64,000 bases of DNA from Microbacterium hydrocarbonoxydans (GCF_023715885.1 NZ_JAMBOY010000004.1:186001-250000), one strand, 5' to 3'. Positions 48,929 to 59,502 are shown, numbered from the stretch's first letter. Translations and numbers: made by a program. Notes: generated by a model from the sequence alone, not told the origin.

Positions 48929-49753
48929 TCAGCGGAGCAGCTGCAGGACGCCCTGGCCCGACTGGTTCGCCTGCGCGAGCATGGCGGTGCCGGCCTGCTG
49001 CAGGATGTTCGCAGCGGTGTACTTGACCATCTCGGCCGCCATGTCGGTGTCAGCGATACGGCTCTTCGCGGCGGCGAGGTTCTCGGCCGAGACCTGCAGC
49101 GAGTTGATCGTCGACTCGAAGCGGTTCTGCACCGCACCGAAGCCGGCGCGAGCGGTCGAGACGTTGGTGATCTGCGTGTCGATCGCGGCGATCGTGGTGA
49201 GCGAGTTCGCCGCGCTGTCGACGGTGAGGTTCTTGACGGCGGCACCGAGGCCCGAGAAATCGGTCAGGGTGACCGCGATCTGATCCTCGGCGGCGGTCGA
49301 GCCCGCGCCGACCTGGAACGTCAGGGTGTCGTCGCTGTTGAGCAGCTTGATGCCGTTGAAGTTCGTGCTGGCGGCCACACGGGTGAGCTCGTCGCCGAGG
49401 GCGTCGATCTCGGTCTTGATGGCCGTACGGGAGTCGGCGTTGTTCGAGTCGCTACCGGCCTGCACCGCGAGGTCGCGCACGCGCTGCAGGATGGAGTGGA
49501 CCTCGGTCAGGGCGCCTTCCGCGGTCTGGATGACCGAGATGCCGTCCTGGGCGTTGCGGGCCGCGACATTCAGGCCGTTGACCTGCGAGCGCAGGCCCTC
49601 GGAGATGGCGAGACCGGCGGCGTCGTCAGCAGCACGGTTGATGCGCAGACCGCTCGAGAGCTTCTCGAGCGACTTCGACACGTCGTTCTGGTTGACCGAC
49701 AGGTTGCGGTACGCGTTGAGTGCACCGACGTTGGTTGCGATCTGAAGACCCAT
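48929..49753 (-). CDS. fliC: Flagellin
   Basis: The protein is 274 aa from ATG 49753. It is a short flagellin made of the conserved helices: MGLQIATNVGALNAYRNLSVNQNDVSKSLEKLSSGLRINRAADDAAGLAISEGLRSQVNGL at the N-terminus and ESTINSLQVSAENLAAAKSRIADTDMAAEMVKYTAANILQQAGTAMLAQANQSGQGVLQLLR at the C-terminus. Little of the variable surface domain remains. It has its own promoter (49812-49840), a leader with two CsrA-type sites, and a terminator. It is exported by the type III apparatus with FliS. Confidence 0.97.
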   Translation of the reverse strand: MGLQIATNVGALNAYRNLSVNQNDVSKSLEKLSSGLRINRAADDAAGLAISEGLRSQVNGLNVAARNAQDGISVIQTAEGALTEVHSILQRVRDLAVQAGSDSNNADSRTAIKTEIDALGDELTRVAASTNFNGIKLLNSDDTLTFQVGAGSTAAEDQIAVTLTDFSGLGAAVKNLTVDSAANSLTTIAAIDTQITNVSTARAGFGAVQNRFESTINSLQVSAENLAAAKSRIADTDMAAEMVKYTAANILQQAGTAMLAQANQSGQGVLQLLR

Positions 49754-49758
49754 GGTGT

Positions 49759-49767
49759 TCCTCCGTG
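49759..49767 (-). promoter_or_regulatory. CsrA-type site overlapping the flagellin Shine-Dalgarno
   Basis: On the minus strand the leader reads ACCACGGAGGAACACC before ATG 49753. The ACGGAGGA stretch is both the ribosome-binding site and a GGA element, matching the layout of the second CsrA site on the Bacillus hag leader. Confidence 0.6.
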
Positions 49768-49781
49768 GTTGTGGGGTCGGA

Positions 49782-49805
49782 TGCAGGTCCGTCCGTGGCC
49801 CTGCA
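49782..49805 (-). promoter_or_regulatory. 5' leader hairpin of flagellin mRNA with two GGA motifs in the loop
   Basis: On the minus strand TGCAGG (49805-49800) pairs with CCTGCA (49787-49782); the 12-nt loop is GCCACGGACGGA. It lies at the predicted transcription start, as do the shorter hairpins of three other flagellar leaders. Confidence 0.65.
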
Positions 49806-49811
49806 CAGTCC

Positions 49812-49840
49812 ACATTCGCGACATGCCCGAGCCGCGTAAC
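49812..49840 (-). promoter_or_regulatory. Flagellar-class promoter of flagellin, variant -10
   Basis: On the minus strand GTTAC (49840-49836), 16 nt, GCGAATGT (49819-49812). The -10 differs from the other five sites (GCGATAGT) by a TA to AT change. Confidence 0.75.
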
Positions 49841-49870
49841 CGCGGCAGCGGAGGAATTTCCGGATGCCGG

Positions 49871-50722
49871 TCAGACGGCGGTCGCCAGGGCCCTGTCAGC
49901 GGCCGCGGGGCGGGCCGCGCCGAACAGCGCCTCGAAGAACTCGGCCTTGGCCTTGGTCGACCGGTCACCGGTCGACCCGTCCTCCCACGCCTCCATCGCC
50001 TCCCTCATCAGGGCGAGACCCCGAGTGCGGAGCTTGGAGACGTAGGCGTGGCTGACCGCCAGCTCCTCCGCGATGTCCTTGACCATCCGGTCGTCGAGGT
50101 AGATCCCTCGGATGACCTGCTGCATCGCCGCCGGCAGCGCATCGACGCACCGGGTGATCATGGTGCGCATCTCGGTCTGCTCCGCCGCATGCTCGGGCAG
50201 GATGACGCTGTCGGTGAGATCGACGGCCTGCCGTCCCGATTCCGCGTCGAAGTGCTCTTCGAAGCTGGTCGCCCCGCGCACCATGTCGTCGAGCTGCATC
50301 ATCTCGACGACGACATCGGGGTCGAGCCCCGACTCCTTCGCGAGCTGGGCGACGCTGGCAGGTCGGCCGGTGCGCGCGAGCACGGCCTCGGCAGCCATCC
50401 GGACCTTGTCGATCTTGTCGCGCCCGCGTTCACCCGCGGGGTCCGCTCGTCGCATCTCGGAGAGCATCGCCCAGTTGATCTGACTGCTGGCGAACGCTCC
50501 GAAGGGGATGCCGCGCTCGGGGTCGTACGACATCGCCGCCCTGGCGAGACCGAGGCGCGCGGCCGAGAGCAGGTCGTCGAGATCGACGTGCGCGGCCGAC
50601 CTCGCCTTTTCCACGGCGAGGAACGTCGCCAGAGGCATGTTCTCCCTGGCGAGCTGCTCGGGGGTCGGGTGCGTCTGAGGGGAGGGGGCGGAATCAGCAG
50701 AAAAAGCGGATTGGCTCAGCAA
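49871..50722 (-). CDS. FliA/WhiG-like sigma-70 family factor (flagellin-proximal copy)
   Basis: The protein is 283 aa from TTG 50722, with GGAG 6 nt upstream. ATG 50638 would remove part of region 2. Region 2 is HVDLDDLLSAARLGLARAAMSYDPERGIPFGAFASSQINWAMLSEMRRAD, and region 4 is VKDIAEELAVSHAYVSKLRTRGLALMREAME. It is clearly related to the factor at 21093-21896 but has a 28-residue variable N-terminus. It stands directly upstream of the flagellin promoter and is the better candidate for reading the GCGATAGT promoters, which is inference. No anti-sigma flgM gene is in the window. Confidence 0.88.
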   Translation of the reverse strand: MLSQSAFSADSAPSPQTHPTPEQLARENMPLATFLAVEKARSAAHVDLDDLLSAARLGLARAAMSYDPERGIPFGAFASSQINWAMLSEMRRADPAGERGRDKIDKVRMAAEAVLARTGRPASVAQLAKESGLDPDVVVEMMQLDDMVRGATSFEEHFDAESGRQAVDLTDSVILPEHAAEQTEMRTMITRCVDALPAAMQQVIRGIYLDDRMVKDIAEELAVSHAYVSKLRTRGLALMREAMEAWEDGSTGDRSTKAKAEFFEALFGAARPAAADRALATAV

Positions 50723-50845
50723 TGTGACTCCGTAGCTCTATCAACTGGTTTATCAGTGAAAATAGCACGAAGCGCACGTCTCCGAAGAAAAAGTTTGCAC
50801 GCCAGACCTTCCGCCCGGCGGGCGGGATCGCGCCGGCGATGCGGC

Positions 50846-51967
50846 TCAGGCGCGCGAGTCGCGCAGCTCTCCCCCAGCGAGCACGAGCGAAAGGCCTCGC
50901 CGCTCTCGACTGAAGGGGACGGAGACCACCGCGATCGCCACGACCACGGAGCTGACGATGCCAACGACGCCGGATACCGTCTGGACCGCGTCCGATACCG
51001 AGTCCGGCAGCTGAGCGAGCGTCGTCGCCGCGGTGTACGGCAGGCCGACGACTCCCGCTCGCGCGAGGCGTCGCCCCAACCCGCCACGGCCACCCGGCCA
51101 GTCAGGGGCGAGCCAGACGAGACGCTGGCCGATCGAGGCTCCCGATGATGTGACGGCGGGGAGCACGACGACGAGTACCGCGGCGCCGAGCCCGATCACC
51201 GCAAGCTCCGTCGCGTTCTCCGGCACACCCTGTCCTGATCCCCCGGAGACGATGAGCTTGGGCACGAGCACGATCAGGGAGACGAGAGTCACGGCGACCT
51301 GCACGGCGACCGCGTCGAGGATCATCCCGAACCAGCGACGCCAGACCGTGACCGGTCGCGGCTTCCCTCGCTCCACCCGCAGGTTCGTCGCGCTCGGCAT
51401 CCAGGCCAGGACGACCGGGGCGATCAGCACGCCGATCGCGGCGCCTGCGGTGTTCGCGATGAGGTCATCGACGTCGGCGACGCGGTAGGAGCACTCGAAG
51501 AGCCCCCAGACCCCGGAGAGCTGCGTCGTCTCGATCGCCAGGGACAGCAGGGCGCCCCACAGGATCGAGACGACAGGTCCGCGATTCCAGTAGCGCCGCG
51601 CGATGATCCCGAAAGGAACGAACAGCGCGACGTTGAGCACCACCTGCAGCGTGGCGCGACTCGTCAGGGTACGCAGCAGGGAAAGGCCCTCGGTCTCGCG
51701 CAGGATGTCGCCGATCGAGTGTCCCGGAACGACCTCGAGTCCGCCTCCTCCCGCGCCGCAGTTGGCGCGGACCTCGGGTATGGGCAGCAGGGTGTAGGCG
51801 ACCAGGGCGACGGCGTAGACGCTCACTACCGCCGCGCCCAGCAGGCGACGGAACGACAGCGTGCCGTAGCGCCGCACCTGAACGACCAGGATCGGCACGA
51901 GCACCGCGGCGAAGAGCAGACCCCCGCCGACGAGCCCGAACCACGCCTGCCACGTCCACCCCGCCAT
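50846..51967 (-). CDS. VanZ-family membrane protein with C-terminal RDD-like domain
   Basis: The protein is 373 aa from ATG 51967. The N-terminal VanZ-like part has LLGAAVVSVYAVALVAYTLLPIPEV, NVALFVPFGIIARRYW, and IETTQLSGVWGLFECSYRVADVDDLIANTAGAAIG. From about residue 205 a second membrane domain (RRWFGMILDAVAVQVAVTLVSLIVLVPKLI; SSGASIGQRLVWLAPDW) resembles RDD. VanZ-like proteins are associated with glycopeptide tolerance in some bacteria, but most have no known role. It is transcribed away from the toxin-antitoxin pair. Confidence 0.85.
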   Translation of the reverse strand: MAGWTWQAWFGLVGGGLLFAAVLVPILVVQVRRYGTLSFRRLLGAAVVSVYAVALVAYTLLPIPEVRANCGAGGGGLEVVPGHSIGDILRETEGLSLLRTLTSRATLQVVLNVALFVPFGIIARRYWNRGPVVSILWGALLSLAIETTQLSGVWGLFECSYRVADVDDLIANTAGAAIGVLIAPVVLAWMPSATNLRVERGKPRPVTVWRRWFGMILDAVAVQVAVTLVSLIVLVPKLIVSGGSGQGVPENATELAVIGLGAAVLVVVLPAVTSSGASIGQRLVWLAPDWPGGRGGLGRRLARAGVVGLPYTAATTLAQLPDSVSDAVQTVSGVVGIVSSVVVAIAVVSVPFSRERRGLSLVLAGGELRDSRA

Positions 51968-52063
51968 TCGCACAATCCTAGGTGCGGGTGCATGGCGAGC
52001 CGGAGCAGAGATCAGCCGCAGGAAGACATTCACCGTTTCCCGCACTCGACGATCGATCAGGGG

Positions 52064-52088
52064 TATAATATGTCTCTCAACACATATT
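52064..52088 (+). promoter_or_regulatory. Promoter and predicted self-operator of the AbiEii-like pair
   Basis: A perfect -10, TATAAT (52064-52069), overlaps an inverted repeat AATATGT (52067-52073) / ACATATT (52082-52088). The AT-rich box stands out from the high-GC surroundings and sits 12 bp before the antitoxin start. It is well placed for autoregulation by the HTH protein. Confidence 0.7.
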
Positions 52089-52100
52089 TTGGGGGACATC

Positions 52101-52676
52101 ATGGCTGTCGCGTCCACGCTTCTGAGAGCCGCACGCAAGAGCCGCGGACTCACTCAGCGTGCGCTGGCCGAAGCCGTTGCGTTCGACCAGGGCCGTGTAT
52201 CGCGTCTGGAGAAAGGACGCGAAGCCGAATTCGGAACAGTCGACCGTGTACTGGGAGCAACCGGGCACCGGCTCTACTCCGCGCCGACCCGCCGCGACGA
52301 CGTCGCGAGCATCGCCGGCGCGATCCACGATCACCTGCGGAGCGGAGACAAGCACAGTGCTTTCCGCGAGCTGATCCAGTTGAACGACAACCTCGCCTCC
52401 GAACACGGTCTGATCCGAGGCATACTCGGGTTGGCGGAGCCGGAACCCACCGGCGATCAGGCGTGGGATTCGGCGCTCGCAGCCCTCGTCGCGATGAGGC
52501 TCGCCGAAGAGGGACTGCCGCTCCCCGACTGGGTGAACTCGCCATTTCGTCACCTCGCTCGGCCACGCACTCTCGACGTCGACGCGGCGGATCCGGTTCC
52601 GACGCGCGACGACGTCCCCGGGGAGTTCTACGAGCGCGGCGTGCTGATCTGGGCCGACTCGCTCGCGAGCGTCTGA
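52101..52676 (+). CDS. XRE-family HTH protein, antitoxin-like
   Basis: The protein is 191 aa from ATG 52101 with GGGGGA upstream. The HTH is at the N-terminus: LRAARKSRGLTQRALAEAVAFDQGRVSRLEKGREAEFGTVDRVLGATGHRL. The rest is a helical domain (AFRELIQLNDNLASEHGLIRGILGLAEPEPTGDQAWDSALAALVAMRLAEEGLPLPDWV) seen in proteins paired with nucleotidyltransferase toxins. The stop overlaps the toxin start (TGATG). It probably represses the pair through the palindrome at 52067-52088 and neutralises the toxin. Confidence 0.85.
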   Translation: MAVASTLLRAARKSRGLTQRALAEAVAFDQGRVSRLEKGREAEFGTVDRVLGATGHRLYSAPTRRDDVASIAGAIHDHLRSGDKHSAFRELIQLNDNLASEHGLIRGILGLAEPEPTGDQAWDSALAALVAMRLAEEGLPLPDWVNSPFRHLARPRTLDVDAADPVPTRDDVPGEFYERGVLIWADSLASV

Positions 52677-53260
52677 TGGCGGACTCGCTGACCCGCGCCG
52701 ACATCGTCGATGGCCTCAGAGATCTCGTGGCCGAGCTGCATGCGAGCGGCGAGGTCGCGGGCATCCGCCTCGTCGGCGGAGCCGCACTGGCGCTGCGGTA
52801 CTTCGAGCGGCGCACCACGAGCGATCTCGATGCTCTGCACGTGAACCCCGGGACGAACGAGGCCGTGCTCTCGGCCGCGGCGACCGTCGCCGCCCGAAGA
52901 GGATGGGCAGACGGGTGGGTGAACTTCGCCGTCGAGCGGGCTGACTCCATCCCGGTGTTCGGCCGGCGACCCGTGGAGTGGGAGACGGTGTACGACCACG
53001 ACGGCGTCGTCATCGAGGTCGCCGCAAAAGAAGCCCTGCTCGCTATGAAGCTGCGAGCCAACCGGCCCGGAAGAGATACGGACGACATTCGTCAACTGCT
53101 GGCCCTGTGCGGGGTCGCGACGCTGGACGAGGCGGAGTCGCTGTACGCCGATTTCTATCCCGGCGACGGGCTGACCGATCGGGCAGTCGACATGGTCGCG
53201 CGTATCCTCTCCGTCGGCCTCCCGGCCGAGGTCGCCGCACCGCGGCCGATCGAGCTGTGA
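52676..53260 (+). CDS. AbiEii/AbiGii-type nucleotidyltransferase toxin-like protein
   Basis: The protein is 194 aa. The nucleotidyltransferase core is GIRLVGGAALALRYFERRTTSDLDAL (Gly-Gly, then SDLD with the metal-binding Asp residues), followed by EVAAKEALLAMKLRANRPGRDTDDIRQLLAL, the usual AbiEii helix. Such enzymes transfer nucleotides to RNA and stop growth when free of antitoxin; the activity here is inferred. It is coupled to the HTH gene by a one-base overlap and lies 41 bp from tRNA-Val. Confidence 0.85.
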   Translation: MADSLTRADIVDGLRDLVAELHASGEVAGIRLVGGAALALRYFERRTTSDLDALHVNPGTNEAVLSAAATVAARRGWADGWVNFAVERADSIPVFGRRPVEWETVYDHDGVVIEVAAKEALLAMKLRANRPGRDTDDIRQLLALCGVATLDEAESLYADFYPGDGLTDRAVDMVARILSVGLPAEVAAPRPIEL

Positions 53261-53301
53261 CAGCCCGAGCGGTGCGCGTATCAGCCGGTACCCGATGACG
53301 G

Positions 53302-53374
53302 TGGGCCCTGCCGGGATCGAACCGACGACATCCACGGTGTAAACGTGGCGCTCTACCAGCTGAGCTAAAGGCCC
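53302..53374 (-). tRNA. tRNA-Val (anticodon UAC)
   Basis: Read on the minus strand: acceptor GGGCCTT pairs with AGGGCCC, D-arm AGCTCAGCTGGTAGAGC, anticodon stem CCACG/CGTGG with loop TTTACAC (anticodon TAC), T-arm GTCGG-TTCGATC-CCGGC, discriminator A. The 3' CCA is not fully encoded. It is 73 nt. Confidence 0.96.
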
Positions 53375-53526
53375 TGGTGTCCTCAGTGTATCCGCAGACC
53401 GATGCGCACCGATGTCGTGGAAGAGGGATAGGCTGAGGGCGGCACGCGTTGTGAACAGCCGACAAGGCTGCCCGCGTCGCTTCCCGTTTCCTTGGCATGA
53501 CCTGCCAGCATGACGAAAGGCTCCCC

Positions 53527-56253
<2,727 letters not shown>

Positions 56254-56284
56254 GCCATCGGTGACAGGATCGTCTCCTCGCGGC

Positions 56285-57481
56285 ATGGACAAGGCCGCGA
56301 CACTCACGTGGTTGCGGCGGATCTCCGGCGACATCGCCTCGGTGACGATCAAGCGCCTGGAGGACACCCTCCCCTGGTACGCCGACATGCCACCGGCCCG
56401 CCGCTCTGCGGTCGGGCTGGTGGCGCAGGCCGGCATCACGTCGTTCATCCAGTGGTACGACGATCCGACGTCGACCCCGTGGATCGCCGCAGACATCTTC
56501 GCCGCCGCTCCGCGTGAGCTGCTCCGCAGCGTGAGCCTGCAGCAGACGCTGCAGCTCATCCGCGTCACGGTGGAGGTCACGGAGGAGCGCGTCGCCGGCA
56601 AGGGCGAGGACCTCCGGGAGGCGATCCTGCTCTACTCGCGTGACGTCGCCTTCGCGGCCGCCGACGTGTACGCGCGCGCCGCCGAGGCCCGCGGACTGTG
56701 GGATGCCCGCCTCGAGGCCCTGGTCGTCGACTCGATCCTCACGGGCGAGGCCGATGAGGAGCTGCCGAGCCGCATCGCGGCTCTCGGCTGGCACGGACAC
56801 GGCGAAGTCGCGGTTCTCGTCGGCACGACTCCCCCGCAGTTCGATGTCGACCTCGTGCGGCGAACCGCTCGCAAGCTCGCCGTGGACGTGCTGATCGGCG
56901 TGCAGGGGTCCCGCCTCGTCCTGGTGATCGGTCGCGCACGGGTGCCCGGTCAGGAGGCCGAGGAGGAGGAGCTGGGCTTCGAGGAGATCGCCTCGCGTCT
57001 CGAACCCTCCTTCGGCTCCGGCTTCGTCGTGCTCGGACCGGCCGTGGCTGCGCTCGTCGACGCCAGCCAGAGCGCGAGGGCCGCCCTCGCCGGTTTCGCG
57101 GTCGCCCGTGCCTGGCGGAGTGCACCCCGCCCCGTCGAGGCTGACGACCTGCTCCCCGAACGCGCCCTCGCGGGCGATCCGCTCGCCAAGCAGACTCTCA
57201 TCGAGCGGATCTACCGCCCCCTGCAGGCCCACTCGACGGACCTCGTGACGACGCTGTGGAGCTACCTCGACAACGGGCGCTCCCTCGAGGCGACCGCCCG
57301 CGAGCTGTTCGTGCACCCGAACACCGTGCGCTACCGCCTCAAGCGTGTGAGCGAGGTCATCGGATGGGATGCGACGGGTCCGCGCGAAGCACTGATCCTG
57401 CAGACCGCTCTCATCCTGGGCTCGATCGGCGCAGCCGACCAGGGCCGTCGCCGGGCGCCGCTGCGTCGTCCGACGCGCTGA
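56285..57481 (+). CDS. fasR: PucR/CdaR-type regulator of the fatty-acid operon (FasR-like)
   Basis: The protein is 398 aa from ATG 56285. A long N-terminal sensory region is followed by the PucR C-terminal HTH: TTLWSYLDNGRSLEATARELFVHPNTVRYRLKRVSEVIGWD. In Streptomyces coelicolor the gene in the same place, upstream of fabD-fabH-acpP-fabF, is fasR and activates that operon. The same role is inferred here from sequence class and position. It starts 31 bp after aceE, so it may share the aceE transcript. Confidence 0.85.
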   Translation: MDKAATLTWLRRISGDIASVTIKRLEDTLPWYADMPPARRSAVGLVAQAGITSFIQWYDDPTSTPWIAADIFAAAPRELLRSVSLQQTLQLIRVTVEVTEERVAGKGEDLREAILLYSRDVAFAAADVYARAAEARGLWDARLEALVVDSILTGEADEELPSRIAALGWHGHGEVAVLVGTTPPQFDVDLVRRTARKLAVDVLIGVQGSRLVLVIGRARVPGQEAEEEELGFEEIASRLEPSFGSGFVVLGPAVAALVDASQSARAALAGFAVARAWRSAPRPVEADDLLPERALAGDPLAKQTLIERIYRPLQAHSTDLVTTLWSYLDNGRSLEATARELFVHPNTVRYRLKRVSEVIGWDATGPREALILQTALILGSIGAADQGRRRAPLRRPTR

Positions 57482-57583
57482 TCCGGTTCCAGGGGTCGCA
57501 TCTGTTCGCCACACACAAGGGATCTTCGAAATCTTGTGATGGTTCATCCACCGTTTCCCGCGGATCGTTGGCAGACTTGGGTT

Positions 57584-58504
57584 GTGATTGTCGTCGTATG
57601 CCCAGGACAGGGCTCGCAGACCCCCGGTTTCCTCTCCCCCTGGCTCGAGATGGACGGCGTTGCTGAAACCGTCGCAGCGTTCTCCGAGGCTGCGGAGGTC
57701 GACCTCCGCCTCCACGGAACGGAGTCGGATGCGGACACGATCCGCGACACGCGCATCGCGCAGCCGCTCATCGTCGCCGCCTCGCTCGTCGCCGCGTCCG
57801 CGCTGGAGTCGCGTGCGGGCCGCCGCGCCGACGGGGTAGCCGGCCACTCGGTCGGCGAGATCGCCGCTCTCGTGAACAGCGGCGTGATCGATGCCGCGTC
57901 GGGCATGCGTCTGGTCGGCATCCGCGGTCGTGCGATGGCGGATGCCGCGGCGCAGACCCCGACCGGCATGAGCGCCGTCCTCGGCGGCGACGAGGACGCC
58001 GTTCTCTCGCGTCTCGCCGAGCTCGACCTCTCCCCCGCGAACTACAACGGCGGCGGACAGCTCGTCGTCGCAGGCCCGCTCGACGCCCTCGCGTCACTGG
58101 CCGCCGAACCCGTCAAGGGCACACGGGTGATCCCGCTCCAGGTCGCCGGCGCCTTCCACACGTCGTTCATGGCCTCAGCAGTGGATGCGCTGCGCGACGC
58201 CGTCGCCACCGTGACCCCCGCCGACCCGTCGATCACCCTGTGGACCAACCGCGACGGCTCGGTCGTCTCCGACGGCCGGCAGGCGCTCGACTACCTCGTC
58301 GACCAGGTGTCGTCGCCGGTGCGCTGGGACCTCTGCATGGCGTCCTTCGCGGAGCAGGGAATCACCGGGCTCATCGAGCTCGCCCCGGCGGGTGCCCTCA
58401 CCGGGCTCGCCAAGCGCGGGCTCCGCGGCGTGCCGACCGTCGCCGTCAAGACCCCCGAAGACCTCGACGCGGCCGTCGCGCTGCTGAACGGAGAAGCCGC
58501 ATGA
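57584..58504 (+). CDS. fabD: Malonyl-CoA:ACP transacylase FabD
   Basis: The protein is 306 aa from GTG 57584 (VIVVVCPGQGSQTPGFL). GQGSQ and the nucleophile elbow GVAGHSVGEIAAL (Ser89) are intact, with VPLQVAGAFH-like VIPLQVAGAFHTSFM supplying the catalytic His. It loads malonyl groups onto ACP. No strong Shine-Dalgarno precedes the start; CAGACT a few bases upstream might be a -10 for a leaderless message. The stop overlaps the fabH start as ATGA. Confidence 0.94.
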   Translation: MIVVVCPGQGSQTPGFLSPWLEMDGVAETVAAFSEAAEVDLRLHGTESDADTIRDTRIAQPLIVAASLVAASALESRAGRRADGVAGHSVGEIAALVNSGVIDAASGMRLVGIRGRAMADAAAQTPTGMSAVLGGDEDAVLSRLAELDLSPANYNGGGQLVVAGPLDALASLAAEPVKGTRVIPLQVAGAFHTSFMASAVDALRDAVATVTPADPSITLWTNRDGSVVSDGRQALDYLVDQVSSPVRWDLCMASFAEQGITGLIELAPAGALTGLAKRGLRGVPTVAVKTPEDLDAAVALLNGEAA

Positions 58505-59502
58505 CCGCCACGCTGACCCAGCTCACCGGTCCCGCGTACACGCGCATCTACTCCTACGGCGCCGCCCGTGGCGAGAACTCGGTTCCGAACGACGATCTCG
58601 TGGGTCCGATCGACTCCAGCGACGAGTGGATCCGTCAGCGCACCGGAATCGTGACCCGCACCCGCGCGGGCAAGGACACCGACGCGATCGATCTCGCCGC
58701 CACCGCCGCCGCCGAGGCGATCGAGAAGTCGGGTGTGCCGGCCGACCAGGTCGATCTCGTGATCGTCGCGACCATCAGCAATCCGAAGCAGACGCCCTCC
58801 GTCTCGGCGATCGTGGCCGATCGCGTCGGTGCGAACCCCGCCGCCGCGTACGACGTCAACGCCGCGTGCGCCGGCTACGCCTACGCCGTCACCCAGGCCG
58901 ACGCCCTGATCAGGGCCGGCGCCGCCCGCTACGCCCTCGTGATCGGCACCGAGAAGCTCTCGGACATCGTCGACCCGACCGACCGCAGCATCTCGTTCCT
59001 GCTCGGCGACGGTGCGGGCGCGGCGCTCATCGGTCCGAGCGACACGCCCGGCATCGCGCCGGCCGTGTGGGGTTCGGACGGCTCGAAGGCCGACGCCGTC
59101 GGTATGAACAACACCCTCACCGACTTCCGTGACGGCGCGGCGGCGTGGCCGACCCTCCGACAGGAGGGGCCGACGGTCTTCCGCTGGGCCGTGTGGGAGA
59201 TGGCGAAGGTCGCCCGCGAGGCGCTCGACAAGGCGGGCGTCGGCCCCGACGACATCGCGGCATTCATCCCCCACCAGGCGAACATGCGCATCATCGACGA
59301 GTTCGCGAAGCAGCTCAAGCTGCCGGAGACCACCGTGATCGCACGGGACATCGAGACGACCGGCAACACGTCCGCGGCATCCATCCCGCTGGCGAGCCAC
59401 CGGCTCATGGCCGAGCACCCCGAGCTGTCGGGCGGACTCGCCCTGCAGATCGGCTTCGGCGCCGGTCTCGTGTTCGCCGCCCAGGTCGTCGTCCTCCCCT
59501 GA
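58501..59502 (+). CDS. fabH: Beta-ketoacyl-ACP synthase III FabH
   Basis: The protein is 333 aa. It starts fatty-acid synthesis by condensing an acyl-CoA with malonyl-ACP. The catalytic triad can be placed: Cys123 in NAACAGYAYA, His258 in IPHQANMRI, Asn289 in TTGNTSAASIPLA. The N-terminus has DSSDEWIRQRTGI. It overlaps fabD by 4 bp. Branched-chain primer use, common in this group, cannot be read from sequence. Confidence 0.95.
   Translation: MTATLTQLTGPAYTRIYSYGAARGENSVPNDDLVGPIDSSDEWIRQRTGIVTRTRAGKDTDAIDLAATAAAEAIEKSGVPADQVDLVIVATISNPKQTPSVSAIVADRVGANPAAAYDVNAACAGYAYAVTQADALIRAGAARYALVIGTEKLSDIVDPTDRSISFLLGDGAGAALIGPSDTPGIAPAVWGSDGSKADAVGMNNTLTDFRDGAAAWPTLRQEGPTVFRWAVWEMAKVAREALDKAGVGPDDIAAFIPHQANMRIIDEFAKQLKLPETTVIARDIETTGNTSAASIPLASHRLMAEHPELSGGLALQIGFGAGLVFAAQVVVLP

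Noticed and set aside
50723..50790. FliA-type promoter before the flagellin-proximal sigma gene (CTGATAAA, TTGATAGA)
   Set aside because: Neither candidate -10 has a matching -35 at the right distance; the promoter of this gene remains unassigned.
57510..57535. Palindrome-like sequence around TTCGAA as a FasR operator before fabD
   Set aside because: The two halves match poorly when aligned on one centre; not enough to call a site.
57549..57561. CACCGTTTCCCGC shared with 52031-52043 as a common operator
   Set aside because: A single 13-bp match before unrelated genes at different distances from the starts; chance cannot be excluded.
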